NCBI RefSeq assembly: GCF_006716745.1
Contig: NZ_VFPP01000001.1
Location: 2,418,001-2,482,000 of the forward strand
DNA from: Saccharothrix saharensis
GTDB taxonomy: Bacteria; Actinomycetota; Actinomycetes; Mycobacteriales; Pseudonocardiaceae
DNA: 64,000 bases
Direction of reading: 5' to 3'
Shown: positions 7,722 through 17,082 of the stretch, piece after piece
How the letters are laid out: each line of letters begins with the position of its first letter
Position numbering within the stretch: the stretch's first letter is position 1
Position numbers and translations under genes: made by a program
Notes under the pieces: model-generated
What the model was told of the DNA's origin: nothing
The model's database searches: none
Seen by the model: the letters and a program-made list of their open reading frames with translations, nothing else

Positions 7722-10022
7722 CTACGACGCCGACGTCACCCGATACACGTCGTACACACCCTCCACGCTCCGCACGGCCTTCAGCACGTGGCCGAGGTGC
7801 TTCGGATCGCCCATCTCGAACGAGAACCGCGACACGGCCACCCGGTCCCGCGACGTCGTCACCGACGCCGACAGGATGTTGACCTTCTCGTCGGCCAGCA
7901 CCTTCGTCACGTCCGACAGCAACCGGTGCCGGTCCAACGCCTCCACCTGGATCGCCACCAGGAACACCGAGGACGACGACGGGGCCCACTCGACGTCCAG
8001 CAACCGCTCGGGCGTCCTCAGCAGCTCGTCCGCGTTCGTGCAGTCGGTCCGGTGCACGGACACCCCGCCGCCACGCGTCACGAACCCCAGGATGTCGTCA
8101 CCGGGCACCGGCGTGCAGCACCGCGCCAGCTTCACCCACACGTCCGCCGCGTCCTTGACGATGACACCGGCGTCACCGGTGACCCGCCGCCGCGCCACCG
8201 TGGACGGCGTCGAGCGCTCCGCCAGCTCGTCCTCGGCGTGCTCGACCCCGCCGAGCTGCGCCACCAGCCGCTGCACGACGTGCCGGGCGGAGGTGTGCCC
8301 CTCCCCCACGGCGGCGTACAACGCCGACACGTCGGGGTAGTGCAGTTCCTTCGACAGCGCCCCCATCGAATCGGCCGAGACCAACCGCTGCAACGGGAGC
8401 CCGACCCGCCGGACTTCCTTCGCGATGGCGTCCTTGCCGACCTCGATGGCCTCTTCCTTGCGCTCCTTCGCGAACCACTGCTTGATCTTCGCCTTGGCCC
8501 TGGGCGAGGCCGCGAACGACAGCCAGTCCCGCGACGGGCCGGCACCCTCGGCCTTCGAGGTGAAGATCTCGATGACCTCGCCGTTCTCGAGCTTGCGCTC
8601 CAGCGCGACGAGCCGACCGTTCACCCGCGCGCCGATGCACCGGTGTCCGACCTCGGTGTGCACGGCGTAGGCGAAGTCCACCGGGGTGGAGCCGGTCGGC
8701 AACGTCACGACGTCGCCCTTCGGCGTGAAGACGAAGATCTCCCGCGCGGCCAGGTCGAAGCGCAGGGACTCCAGGAACTCGCCGGGGTCGGCGGCTTCCC
8801 GCTGCCAGTCCAGCAGCTGCCGCATCCAGGCCATCTCGTCGACCTCGACGCCCTTGCCGCTGTGCGTGCCGCGCGTCTCCTTGTACCGCCAGTGCGCCGC
8901 GATGCCGTACTCGGCGGTCCGGTGCATGTCGTAGGTGCGGATCTGCACTTCCAGCGGCTTGCCGTCCGGTCCGATGACCGTCGTGTGCAACGACTGGTAC
9001 ACCCCGAAGCGGGGCTGGGCGATGTAGTCCTTGAACCGGCCGGGCATCGGCTGCCACAGCGCGTGCACCACACCCATGGCCGCGTAGCAGTCGCGGACCT
9101 CGTCGACCTGGATGCGCACGCCGACCAGGTCGTGGATGTCGTCGAAGTCCCGACCGCGCACGATCATCTTCTGGTGGATCGAGTAGTAGTGCTTGGGCCT
9201 GCCCTCGACCTTGGCGGTGATCTGGGCCGCGGCCAACTGCTGGGACAGCTCGGTGATGACGCCGCCGAGGTAGGTGTCGCGGGACGGGGCGCGGTTCGCG
9301 ACCAGGCGCACGATCTCGTCGTACTTCTTGGGCTGGAGGATCGCGAACGCCAGGTCCTCCAGCTCCCACTTCACGGTCGCCATGCCCAGCCGGTGCGCCA
9401 GCGGCGCCAGCACCTCCAGCGTCTCGCGGGCCTTGCGGGCCTGCTTCTCCGGCGGCAGGAACCGCATGGTGCGCATGTTGTGCAGCCGGTCGGCCAGCTT
9501 GATGACCAGCACCCGGGGGTCCTTGGCCATGGCGATGACCATCTTGCGGATGGTCTCGGCCTCGGCCGCCGCGCCGAGCTTGACCTTGTCGAGCTTGGTC
9601 ACGCCGTCGACCAGCAGCGCGACCTCGTTGCCGAAGTCGACCCGCAACTGGTCCAGCGAGTAGTCGGTGTCCTCGACCGTGTCGTGCAGGAGGGCCGCGA
9701 CCAGCGTGGTCGTGTCCATGCCCAGCTCGCCCAGGATGGTCGCCACGGCGAGCGGGTGGGTGATGTAGGGGTCGCCGGACTTGCGCCGCTGCGGGCGGTG
9801 CTTCTCCTCCGCGACGTCGTAGGCGTGCTGGAGCAGCGCCAGGTCGGCCTTCGGGTGCAGGTCGCGGTGGACGGCGGCCAGCGGTTCGAGCACCTGCTTG
9901 ACCGGCGCGGCGCGCTGGGCGGTGATCCGACGTGCCAGCCGCGCGCGCACGCGCCTCGTCGCCGACGGCGGCCGTGCGGGCACGGGCTGCGACGTCTGGG
10001 CGGGTTCGGTGTCCTGGCTCAA
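7722..10022 (-). CDS. rel: Bifunctional (p)ppGpp synthetase/hydrolase
   Basis: Long RSH enzyme (766 aa) that makes and degrades the stringent-response alarmone. Domains in order: HD hydrolase ([10 protein letters not shown], His113-Asp114, and RLHNMRTM further on), synthetase with [12 protein letters not shown] and the basic RFKD motif that marks bifunctional enzymes, TGS (about 425-490, VYTPKGDV-like [13 protein letters not shown]), a zinc-finger/helical region with CCTPVPGD, and a C-terminal ACT domain. It starts with TTG at 10022, preceded by GAGGAG at good spacing. It is the last gene of the ruvC-to-rel minus-strand cluster, about 250 bp after apt. Confidence 0.96.
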   Translation of the reverse strand: MSQDTEPAQTSQPVPARPPSATRRVRARLARRITAQRAAPVKQVLEPLAAVHRDLHPKADLALLQHAYDVAEEKHRPQRRKSGDPYITHPLAVATILGELGMDTTTLVAALLHDTVEDTDYSLDQLRVDFGNEVALLVDGVTKLDKVKLGAAAEAETIRKMVIAMAKDPRVLVIKLADRLHNMRTMRFLPPEKQARKARETLEVLAPLAHRLGMATVKWELEDLAFAILQPKKYDEIVRLVANRAPSRDTYLGGVITELSQQLAAAQITAKVEGRPKHYYSIHQKMIVRGRDFDDIHDLVGVRIQVDEVRDCYAAMGVVHALWQPMPGRFKDYIAQPRFGVYQSLHTTVIGPDGKPLEVQIRTYDMHRTAEYGIAAHWRYKETRGTHSGKGVEVDEMAWMRQLLDWQREAADPGEFLESLRFDLAAREIFVFTPKGDVVTLPTGSTPVDFAYAVHTEVGHRCIGARVNGRLVALERKLENGEVIEIFTSKAEGAGPSRDWLSFAASPRAKAKIKQWFAKERKEEAIEVGKDAIAKEVRRVGLPLQRLVSADSMGALSKELHYPDVSALYAAVGEGHTSARHVVQRLVAQLGGVEHAEDELAERSTPSTVARRRVTGDAGVIVKDAADVWVKLARCCTPVPGDDILGFVTRGGGVSVHRTDCTNADELLRTPERLLDVEWAPSSSSVFLVAIQVEALDRHRLLSDVTKVLADEKVNILSASVTTSRDRVAVSRFSFEMGDPKHLGHVLKAVRSVEGVYDVYRVTSAS

Positions 10023-10096
10023 CCACGCTCCTCGGGTCTAGGAACCGAGGATAACTCCGTTGCGGCCCGTGCCTCGCCGGCGAGCCGATGAGCGGT

Positions 10097-10285
10097 GCGG
10101 TTCACACGGTGAGCAGCACCTGTGATTCACCTCGACCAGTCGGCAGCCGACGCGCTCCACCAGCCGGAACCGGCCCGCTGCTCGCTCCGGGAAACCGTCA
10201 ACTGGCAACAACGACCGACTCGACCACTGTGCGTAATCGCGCTGTGCGTGATCGCCCCGCCCGCGCGGTTCACACGCTGAGCAGC
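10097..10285. repeat. Pair of 21-bp direct repeats, second overlapping the apt 3' end
   Basis: 10097-10117 and 10265-10285 match at 20 of 21 bases (gcggttcacac-g/c-gtgagcagc type). The second copy contains the apt stop codon and last codons; read on the minus strand the first copy would encode a similar ...LLTV-stop end. The gap between rel and apt (10023-10269) holds nothing else recognisable apart from a TATCCT -10-like hexamer for rel. Confidence 0.6.
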
Positions 10286-10788
10286 GCGTGCACCTCACGG
10301 CCGGCCAACCGCTCCCGCCCGCCCAGTCCCGGGATCTCCAGCACCACCGACACCCCGGTCACGACACCGCCCGCGCGTTCCACCAGCTCGCACGCCGCCG
10401 CCGCCGTGCCGCCGGTCGCCAGCACGTCGTCCACCACGACCACGTGCTGACCGGGCGTCACCGACTCCGCGGGCAGTTCCAGGGTGGCCGTCCCGTACTC
10501 CAGGTCGTACGACACGCGATGGGCCACCGCCGGCAGCTTGCCCGGCTTCCGCAACGGCACCACGCCGTAGTGCCAGCCGTACCCGAGCGCCGCACCCAGC
10601 AGGAATCCCCGCGACTCGATCGCGGCCACCACCTGGGTGTCGGGGTGGATCTTGTCCTGCAAGGCGTCGACCACGGCGCGCAACGCGTCCGGGTCGGCGA
10701 GGACCGGCGTGAGGTCCCGGAACACGACCCCCGGCAGGGGGAAGTCCGGGACCTCACGCAGCAGCCCTAGGGCGCGGTCGAGCTTCAA
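10270..10788 (-). CDS. apt: Adenine phosphoribosyltransferase
   Basis: Purine salvage enzyme that joins adenine and PRPP to give AMP. The 172-residue protein shows the type I PRTase PRPP-binding motif VVVVDDVLATGGTA, the IESRGFLLGAALGY segment and the LRKPGKLP loop typical of APRT. Its ATG overlaps the secF stop by 4 bp. The order secD-secF-apt-rel is the standard actinobacterial arrangement, linking purine salvage with alarmone metabolism. Confidence 0.95.
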   Translation of the reverse strand: MKLDRALGLLREVPDFPLPGVVFRDLTPVLADPDALRAVVDALQDKIHPDTQVVAAIESRGFLLGAALGYGWHYGVVPLRKPGKLPAVAHRVSYDLEYGTATLELPAESVTPGQHVVVVDDVLATGGTAAAACELVERAGGVVTGVSVVLEIPGLGGRERLAGREVHALLSV

Positions 10789-11972
10789 CGGTGCTTCTTG
10801 CCCGTCGGGCGGCGGCGCGCGTCGCCTGCCTTGCCGGTCCGGGTGGGCACGCCCGCCGCGGCCGCCATGGCCTTCTCCTTGCGCAACTCGGCCTGCAACG
10901 TCTCGTCGTCGGTCGACTCCACGATGGTGTCGCCGCTCGCCGGGACCTCGCCGGTCGCGGCCTTGCGGGCCAGGTTGTCCCGACGCGCCTGCACCCGCGC
11001 GGCCTGCGCCTTGTAGCGGGCGTCGCGCATCTTCAGGTCCACCGCGACCGGGGTCGCGATGTAGATCGAGGACAGCGCGCCGATCGCGATACCGGTGAGC
11101 TGCACCAGCGCCAGGTCCTTCAGGGTGCCGACGCCGAGCAGGCCCACGCCGATCGCCAGCAGGCCGAGCACCGGCAGCAGCGCGATCAACGAGGTGTTGA
11201 TCGACCGCATCAGGGTCTGGTTGACGGCCAGGTTCGCGGCCTCGCCGTAGGTGCGGCGGGTCAGGCCGAGCAGGCCGCGGGTGTTCTCCCGGACCTTGTC
11301 GAACACGACCACCGTGTCGTACAGCGAGAAACCGAGGATGGTGAGCAGACCGATGACCGTCGCGGGCGAGACCTCGAAGCCGACCAGCGAGTACACACCC
11401 GCCGTGATCACGACGTCGTGCAGCACCGCGACCAGCGCGGCGATCGCCATGGACAGCTCGAAGTACAGCGCCAGGAAGATCATCACCGCGACGAAGAACA
11501 CCAGCAGCGCGATCAACGCCTGGTTGGTGATCTCACCGCCCCAGGAGGCGGAGACGGCGCTGTCGCTGATGGCGCTCTCGCCGCCGTTCGGCTTCAGGTC
11601 GTCGTTCAGCGCGGTCTTCAGCTTCGCGACCTCATCGGCGTTCAGCGTCTCCGACCGGATCTGGATGGTCGCCGCGTCGCCCGTGCCCACGGTCTGGGTG
11701 GCGGCGGGCTCCTTGCCGATGGCCTTCTCGAACGACTCCTTGGCCGCCTCGACGCTGATCGTGCCGGACGCGCTCACCGCGGGCAGCTGCACCCGCGTGC
11801 CGCCGGTGAAGTCGATGCCCCGGTTGAAGCCCTTGAACACGATCGACAGGACGCAGATCAGCAGGATGACACCGAAGATCACGTACCAGCGCTTGCGCTT
11901 GCCGACGATGTCGAACGCGCCGTTGCCGACGTAGAGGCGTTGGAAGACGCCTGCCTTCTTCGTCTCGGCCAC
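10785..11972 (-). CDS. secF: Protein translocase subunit SecF
   Basis: Inner-membrane partner of SecD that uses the proton gradient to aid late steps of Sec export. It is 395 residues: first membrane helix (WYVIFGVILLICVLSIVF), then the signature FNRGIDFTGGTRVQLP, a periplasm-side domain, and the five-helix RND-type block with LHDVVITAGVYSLVGFEVSPATV, FSLYDTVVVFDKVREN and NQTLMRSINTS. The C-terminal tail is long, charged and likely cytoplasmic. It starts with GTG at 11972, 1 nt after the secD stop, with AAGGAGGT inside the secD end. Confidence 0.96.
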   Translation of the reverse strand: MAETKKAGVFQRLYVGNGAFDIVGKRKRWYVIFGVILLICVLSIVFKGFNRGIDFTGGTRVQLPAVSASGTISVEAAKESFEKAIGKEPAATQTVGTGDAATIQIRSETLNADEVAKLKTALNDDLKPNGGESAISDSAVSASWGGEITNQALIALLVFFVAVMIFLALYFELSMAIAALVAVLHDVVITAGVYSLVGFEVSPATVIGLLTILGFSLYDTVVVFDKVRENTRGLLGLTRRTYGEAANLAVNQTLMRSINTSLIALLPVLGLLAIGVGLLGVGTLKDLALVQLTGIAIGALSSIYIATPVAVDLKMRDARYKAQAARVQARRDNLARKAATGEVPASGDTIVESTDDETLQAELRKEKAMAAAAGVPTRTGKAGDARRRPTGKKHR

Positions 11973-11973
11973 G

Positions 11974-13821
11974 TCAGACCTCCTTCACAGCGGTGCTCTT
12001 CGCACCCGACAGCGCGCGGTCGTCGACACCGGCTTGGGCGGCGCCACCCAGACCCGAGAGCTTCGGGTTGGACAGGCGCTTCGACTTGGACACCATGGCG
12101 ACCAGCGGGTGCGTCACCAGGAAGACCACGATCAGGTCCAGCACGGTCGACATGCCGAGGGTGAACGCGAAGCCCTTCACCTGGCCGACGGCCAGCACGT
12201 ACAGGATGGCCGAGGCGAGGAAGCTGACCATGTCCGCGGACAGGATGGTGCGCCGCGCGCGGACCCAGGCCCGAGGCACCGCGGACCGGAACGACCGGCC
12301 CTCGCGCATCTCGTCCTTCAACCGTTCGAAGAACACGACGAACGAGTCCGCGGTGATACCGATCGCCACGATGAACCCGGCGATGCCGGCGAGGTCGAGG
12401 GTGAACCCGATCCAGCGGCCGAGCAGCACCAGCACCGCGTAGACGACCACGGCCGACAGGATCAGCGACAGGATCGTCAGCACGCCCAGCAGGCGGTAGT
12501 AGAACAGGCAGTACACGAACACCAGCGCGAGGCCGATGCCACCCGCGATCAGGCCGGCCTGCAGCGAGGCCAGGCCGAGCGTCGCGGACACCGTCTCGGC
12601 CTCGGAGGCCTCGAACGACAGCGGCAGCGAGCCGTACTTGAGCACGTTGGCGAGGCTGGTGGCCTCCGCCTGGCTGAACTTGCCGCTGATCTGCGTCGAC
12701 CCGCCCAGGATGGGCTCGTTGATGTTCGGCGCGGACACGACCTGGCTGTCCAGCACGACGGCGACCTGCTGCGAGACGTTCGCCGAGGTGAACTTGCCCC
12801 ACTTGTCGCCGCCCTCGCCCTTGAAGGTGAGGTCGACGACGAAGCCCGCGCCCTGCGGGTCGGTGCCGGACACCGCGTTGTCGATGTCCTCACCGGTCAG
12901 CCGCGAGTACAGGCTGAAGTCGTCCTCCTTCACGCTGCCGTCGGTCGGCGGGGTGACGGGGGCCAGCACGTACTTCTCGGTGCGGTCCTGGTCGCAGGTC
13001 AGCAGCGGCAGCGCCGGGTCGTCGTTGCCGATCAGCGGGTCGACCGTGGGGCAGGTGAACGCGGTGAGCGCCTGGGACACGGTCTGCGCGTCCAGCGTGG
13101 TCAGCTGCGGGTCCTGGCGGCAGGTGCGGGACTCCTCGATGGCCCTGGTCGGGTCCTCGGAGTACTGGCCCTGGAACACCGCGCGGCAGTCGACCTGCGG
13201 CTTCTCCTCGGCGGGCGGCTGCGCGGACGCGGACGGGTCCGCGGGCGGCGTGGTGGTCTCCGGCTGGCCCTCGAGCGCCGGGGCCGGGCGGCCCTGGGCG
13301 GTCGTCGGCGCGACCGAGGCGGTCTCCGTCGGCTCCTTGCCCGCGCTCGCGTCCGGCGCGGCCGAACCGGTCGTGGTCGGCGCGGCCGAGCCCGACGTGG
13401 ACGGCGCGCTGCTCTCGGTCGGGGCGGGCTCCGGCGCGTTGGGCACCGGCGAGCCGATGACCTTGCGGAAGTTCAGCTTCGCCGTCTGACCGAGGCGCTT
13501 GGCGCCCTCGCTGTCGGAGCCGGGCACCGTGATCACGAGGTTGGTGCCGTCCCGGATGACCTCGGGACCGGCCACGCCCAGGCCGTTGACGCGCGTCTCG
13601 ATGAGCGTGCGCGCCTGGTTGAGCGATTCCTCGGAGGGCGTTTTCCCATCAGGAGCCCGGGCGGTCAGCGTGACACGGGTACCACCCTGCAGGTCGATGC
13701 CGAGCTTGGGTGTCGCCTTGCCGTTCCCGGTGAAGAACACCAGGGAGTACAGCGCGACCACGATGAGGACAAATGCGCCCAGGTACTTCGCGGGGCGGAT
13801 TTGCCCGGCCGGAGGTGCCAC
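11974..13821 (-). CDS. secD: Protein translocase subunit SecD
   Basis: Large Sec accessory membrane protein (615 aa). It has a first helix (FVLIVVALYSLVFF), the signature LGIDLQGGTRVTL, and a long extracytoplasmic region interrupted by an Ala/Pro/Thr/Ser-rich insert (about residues 135-210) that is common in actinobacterial SecD. Then comes the RND-type membrane block with GIGLALVFVYCLFYYRLLG and ITADSFVVFFERLKDEMR. It begins with GTG at 13821. It lies between yajC and secF on one strand and is probably cotranscribed with them, though a hairpin sits in the yajC-secD gap. Confidence 0.95.
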   Translation of the reverse strand: MAPPAGQIRPAKYLGAFVLIVVALYSLVFFTGNGKATPKLGIDLQGGTRVTLTARAPDGKTPSEESLNQARTLIETRVNGLGVAGPEVIRDGTNLVITVPGSDSEGAKRLGQTAKLNFRKVIGSPVPNAPEPAPTESSAPSTSGSAAPTTTGSAAPDASAGKEPTETASVAPTTAQGRPAPALEGQPETTTPPADPSASAQPPAEEKPQVDCRAVFQGQYSEDPTRAIEESRTCRQDPQLTTLDAQTVSQALTAFTCPTVDPLIGNDDPALPLLTCDQDRTEKYVLAPVTPPTDGSVKEDDFSLYSRLTGEDIDNAVSGTDPQGAGFVVDLTFKGEGGDKWGKFTSANVSQQVAVVLDSQVVSAPNINEPILGGSTQISGKFSQAEATSLANVLKYGSLPLSFEASEAETVSATLGLASLQAGLIAGGIGLALVFVYCLFYYRLLGVLTILSLILSAVVVYAVLVLLGRWIGFTLDLAGIAGFIVAIGITADSFVVFFERLKDEMREGRSFRSAVPRAWVRARRTILSADMVSFLASAILYVLAVGQVKGFAFTLGMSTVLDLIVVFLVTHPLVAMVSKSKRLSNPKLSGLGGAAQAGVDDRALSGAKSTAVKEV

Positions 13822-13898
13822 GGTCCGTCCGTCTCCTGATAGTTGACAAGGTCAGCGAAGCGGGAGCGTACCCCTGATGGTGTGAGCTGCGCGTCACT

Positions 13899-13936
13899 GC
13901 CTGGAGTCGGCACGTTGACAGTTGCCGGCTCCAGGC
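13899..13936 (-). terminator. Inverted repeat in the yajC-secD gap
   Basis: An imperfect 13-bp stem (13899-13911 with 13924-13936; GCCTGGAG/CTCCAGGC at the base) lies in the 139-bp gap between yajC and secD. It could be a partial terminator or attenuator that sets the yajC:secDF ratio, or a stand-alone terminator with a separate secD promoter. Confidence 0.45.
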
Positions 13937-13960
13937 CCGAGGTCCGCTGGTTACTTCTGG

Positions 13961-14326
13961 TTACTTCTTGGTCTCCTGCTGTGCGCGGTCGACGTCGGCG
14001 GTCTCGTCCACGGCGTCGACGTCGTCGACGTCGTCCACGACCGCGTCGGTCTCGGTGTCCACGACCACCTTCTCGCGGATGGCCTGGCGCAGCCAAGTGG
14101 TGACCACGCCGTCGGCGACCTCGAGGTCGATCGTGTTGTCTTCGTCGTTCACGCCGGCCACCGTCGCGTACAGCCCGGAGGTGGTCATGACCCGGTCACC
14201 CGGCTCCAGGGAGTTCAGCAGCGCCTGCTGTTCGGCGACGGCCCGCTTCTGCTTGCGGGCGCTGAGGAACAGCGGCACCGCGAGCAGCACGAGCAGCAGC
14301 GGGAACATCAAGGAGGACAGGTCCAT
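13961..14326 (-). CDS. yajC: Preprotein translocase accessory protein YajC
   Basis: Small membrane protein that associates with SecDF. The 121-residue product has an N-terminal helix (LMFPLLLVLLAVPLFLSARK) followed by the YajC domain (KQKRAVAEQQALLNSLEPGD, RVMTTSGLYATVAGV) and an acidic Asp/Val-rich tail (DDVDDVDAVDETADVD). Two adjacent ATG codons (14329 and 14326) follow CGGAGA; the second is chosen for better spacing. Gene order ruvB-yajC-secD-secF supports the call. Confidence 0.93.
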   Translation of the reverse strand: MDLSSLMFPLLLVLLAVPLFLSARKQKRAVAEQQALLNSLEPGDRVMTTSGLYATVAGVNDEDNTIDLEVADGVVTTWLRQAIREKVVVDTETDAVVDDVDDVDAVDETADVDRAQQETKK

Positions 14327-14423
14327 CATTCTCCGATCAACCGGACGGGCGAACGCGATCAGCGCCCGGTACGTCCGAATCTCTGGGGTGCCGCCGCCGA
14401 TTGTGCCAGGTGAGTTGTCCCGA

Positions 14424-15476
14424 TCACTCGGTGGCGTCGTCGAACAGGGACCGCATGGCCTCGCCCGGCGCGTTCGCCGGTGGCTGGAGGCCGAGGTGCA
14501 GCCACGCCGCGGCGGTGGCGACCCGGCCGCGCGGCGTGCGGGCGAGCATGCCCGCGCGCACCAGGTAGGGCTCGCAGACCTCCTCGACCGTGGTGGGTTC
14601 CTCACCCACCGCGACGGCCAGGGTGGAGACGCCGACCGGGCCGCCGCCGAACGAACGGACCAACGCGCCCAGGACCGCCCGGTCCAACCGGTCCAGGCCC
14701 AGCTCGTCCACGTCGTAGACCTTCAGGGCGTCACGGGCGACCTCCAGGGTCACCGCGCCGTCCGCGCGCACCTCTGCGTAGTCCCGAACCCGCCGGAGCA
14801 GGCGGTTCGCGATGCGGGGCGTGCCCCGGGACCGGCCCGCGATCTCCCGGCCACCGTCCTCGCGCAGGTCGACGCCGAGGATGCGGGCCGACCGGCGGAC
14901 GATCAGCTCCAGCTCCTCGGGGCTGTAGAACTCCATGTGGCCGGTGAAGCCGAACCGGTCGCGCAGCGGGCCGGTGAGCGCGCCGGACCGGGTCGTCGCG
15001 CCGACCAGCGTGAACGGGGCGATGTCGAGGGGGATGCTGGTCGCGCCGGGGCCCTTGCCGACGACCACGTCGACCCGGAAGTCCTCCATCGCCAGGTACA
15101 GCATCTCCTCGGCGGGGCGGGCCATCCGGTGGATCTCGTCGATGAACAGCACGTCGCCCTCGACCAGGTTCGACAGCATCGCGGCCAGGTCGCCCGCGCG
15201 TTCGAGGGCGGGGCCGGAGGTGATGCGCAGGGACGCGCCCAGCTCGGCGGCGATGATCATGGCGAGGCTGGTCTTGCCCAGGCCGGGCGGTCCGGACAGC
15301 AGCACGTGGTCGGGCGGCGCGCCGCGCTGCATCGCGCCGCGCAGGACCAGTTCGAGCTGTTCGCGGACCTTGGGCTGGCCGACGAACTCGTGCAGGTCCT
15401 TCGGCCGGAGCGTGGTCTCGAGGTCGCGTTCGGCCGGGTCGGGCAGCGGGTTGAGGGTGTCCTCTTCGTAGTTCAT
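14424..15476 (-). CDS. ruvB: Holliday junction branch-migration ATPase RuvB
   Basis: AAA+ motor that drives branch migration with RuvA. In 350 residues the Walker [11 protein letters not shown] (61-70), Walker [10 protein letters not shown] (110-118), sensor [18 protein letters not shown] and the C-terminal winged helix ([24 protein letters not shown], cut short here as [15 protein letters not shown]) are intact. Its ATG overlaps the ruvA stop by 4 bp, so translation is coupled. Part of ruvC-ruvA-ruvB. Confidence 0.97.
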   Translation of the reverse strand: MNYEEDTLNPLPDPAERDLETTLRPKDLHEFVGQPKVREQLELVLRGAMQRGAPPDHVLLSGPPGLGKTSLAMIIAAELGASLRITSGPALERAGDLAAMLSNLVEGDVLFIDEIHRMARPAEEMLYLAMEDFRVDVVVGKGPGATSIPLDIAPFTLVGATTRSGALTGPLRDRFGFTGHMEFYSPEELELIVRRSARILGVDLREDGGREIAGRSRGTPRIANRLLRRVRDYAEVRADGAVTLEVARDALKVYDVDELGLDRLDRAVLGALVRSFGGGPVGVSTLAVAVGEEPTTVEEVCEPYLVRAGMLARTPRGRVATAAAWLHLGLQPPANAPGEAMRSLFDDATE

Positions 15477-16063
15477 CGCTTGCGGCCCAGGGTGGCCAGG
15501 GAGCGGCGCAGGACTTCGGACGTGCCCAGCGCGCCGTCGGCGGCCAGCACGGCGTCCACGGCCTGTTCGGCCTGCTTGGCCGGGAAGCCGAGGCCGAGCA
15601 GGGCCTCGGTGACCTGCGCGCGGACCTGGCCGGTGTCGCCGGTGGCGCTCGGTGCGGGCGCGAGCGCGCCGACCTTGTCGCGGAGCTCGATGATGAGCCG
15701 TTCCGCGCCCTTGCGGCCGATGCCCGGGACCTGGGTGAGGACGGTGATGTTGCCCTCGGCGAGGGCCGCGCGCAGCTTGTCGGGTTCGAGGACGGCCAGG
15801 GTCGCCAGGGCCAGCCGGGGGCCGATGCCGGACACCGTCTGCAACAGCCCGAACAGCTCGCGCGCCTCGGTGTCGGCGAAGCCGAAGAGGGTCAGCGAGT
15901 CCTCGCGGACCACCAGCGACGTGGCCAGGTGGGTCTCCTCGCCCCGGCGCAGGGTGGCCAGCGTGGCGGGGGTGGCCTGCACGGCGTACCCGACGCCGCC
16001 GACCTCGACTACGACGTGGTCGAGCCCGATGGACAGCACCTGCCCGCGCAGCGACGAGATCAC
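15473..16063 (-). CDS. ruvA: Holliday junction DNA-binding protein RuvA
   Basis: Tetrameric junction-recognition subunit of RuvAB (196 aa). The N-terminal OB-fold begins [20 protein letters not shown]. Two helix-hairpin-helix segments follow ([20 protein letters not shown] and [19 protein letters not shown]), and the C-terminal domain III has [20 protein letters not shown]. It starts with GTG at 16063 and overlaps the ruvC stop by 4 bp (GTGA). Confidence 0.97.
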   Translation of the reverse strand: MISSLRGQVLSIGLDHVVVEVGGVGYAVQATPATLATLRRGEETHLATSLVVREDSLTLFGFADTEARELFGLLQTVSGIGPRLALATLAVLEPDKLRAALAEGNITVLTQVPGIGRKGAERLIIELRDKVGALAPAPSATGDTGQVRAQVTEALLGLGFPAKQAEQAVDAVLAADGALGTSEVLRRSLATLGRKR

Positions 16064-16902
16064 TGACCCCCACCTCCGGTCTTCCCTGCTCCGGCCGACG
16101 TCGACCGGGCCCCCATCTTGGCCGCCCCAGCCGACCCGGCCTCACCCGACCCGGCCTCACCCGGCATGGCCTTGGCCCTCGCCGCGGGGCTCGCGGCCTT
16201 CCCCGCCGGGCCGGCGATCGGCTCGGACCCGGTCTTCGCGTCGGCGACCGACCCGGCCGCCGTCCTCACCCCGGCCTGCGCCGCCGCTCGGGTCGATGAC
16301 CGTGCCGCCGCCGGAGTGGTCGCCGGCTTCGGGCTGCTCGACGCCTTGGCGCCGGCCTGCGCCAGCCGCGCGCGGTGGGTCCGGGCGATCTCGGCGGCCC
16401 GAGCCTGCGCCTCCTCCAACCGCGACCGCATGGGCGCGCGCCACAGGTGGCAGATGGCCAGGGCGAGCGCATCGGCGGCGTCGGCGGGCTTCGGCGCGGT
16501 CTTCAGGCCGAGCAGCTTGGTCACCATGGCGGTCACCTGGGCCTTGTCCGCACGACCCGAGCCGGTCACCGCCGCCTTGACCTCGCTCGGCGTGTGGAAC
16601 ACCACCGGCAACCCCCGCCGCGCGGCCGACAGCGCGACGACACCACCCGCCTGCGCCGTCCCCATCGCGGTTCGGACGTTGTGCTGGCTGAACACCCGCT
16701 CGATGGCCACCACCTGCGGCGAGTACCGGTCCAGCCACTGCTCCACGGCGTCGGAGAGCTGGAGCAGCCGCACGGCCAGGTCGGCGTCGGCCGGTGTGCG
16801 CACGACGTCCACGGCGACCGGCCGCACGGTGCGACCCGCACCGCCGTCGACCACCCCGAACCCGCACCGGGTCAAGCCGGGGTCGACTCCGAACACGCGC
16901 AC
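16060..16902 (-). CDS. ruvC: Crossover junction endodeoxyribonuclease RuvC with long Ala-rich tail
   Basis: Holliday junction resolvase. The four acidic catalytic residues are all present: Asp7 ([10 protein letters not shown]), Glu68 (AIERVF), Asp141 and Asp144 ([15 protein letters not shown]). The enzyme core ends near residue 175; about 100 further residues form an Ala/Lys/Gly/Ser-rich, probably disordered basic tail not found in the E. coli enzyme. The start is GTG 16902, with GAGGGG at suitable distance; an upstream extension is open but non-conserved. First gene of ruvCAB. Confidence 0.95.
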   Translation of the reverse strand: MRVFGVDPGLTRCGFGVVDGGAGRTVRPVAVDVVRTPADADLAVRLLQLSDAVEQWLDRYSPQVVAIERVFSQHNVRTAMGTAQAGGVVALSAARRGLPVVFHTPSEVKAAVTGSGRADKAQVTAMVTKLLGLKTAPKPADAADALALAICHLWRAPMRSRLEEAQARAAEIARTHRARLAQAGAKASSSPKPATTPAAARSSTRAAAQAGVRTAAGSVADAKTGSEPIAGPAGKAASPAARAKAMPGEAGSGEAGSAGAAKMGARSTSAGAGKTGGGGQ

Positions 16903-17082
16903 GCTGGTCCCCTCGTCCGCCGGCGAACACCAGTTCGAAACCTTAGAGGGTGGGCACGGCCAACGGCCCGAGTGACACGCGCATGGTGACCAACAGACAC
17001 CCCCCGATCGACACAGCGTCACCGGGTTACTACAGTGGCTCGGTCAGCTGATCGACTCCGGTGGCGGCATGAGCGGGGTGCC

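Noticed and set aside
7788-10091. 767-codon plus-strand frame opposite rel
   Set aside because: Pure antisense of the clearly conserved rel gene, rich in His/Arg/Gln/Val.
10038-10298. 86-codon minus-strand frame between rel and apt
   Set aside because: Overlaps the apt end out of frame and has no recognisable sequence; better seen as an intergenic region with a short repeat.
10791-12164. 457-codon plus-strand frame
   Set aside because: Antisense of secF and secD; Arg/His/Gln/Asp-rich shadow translation.
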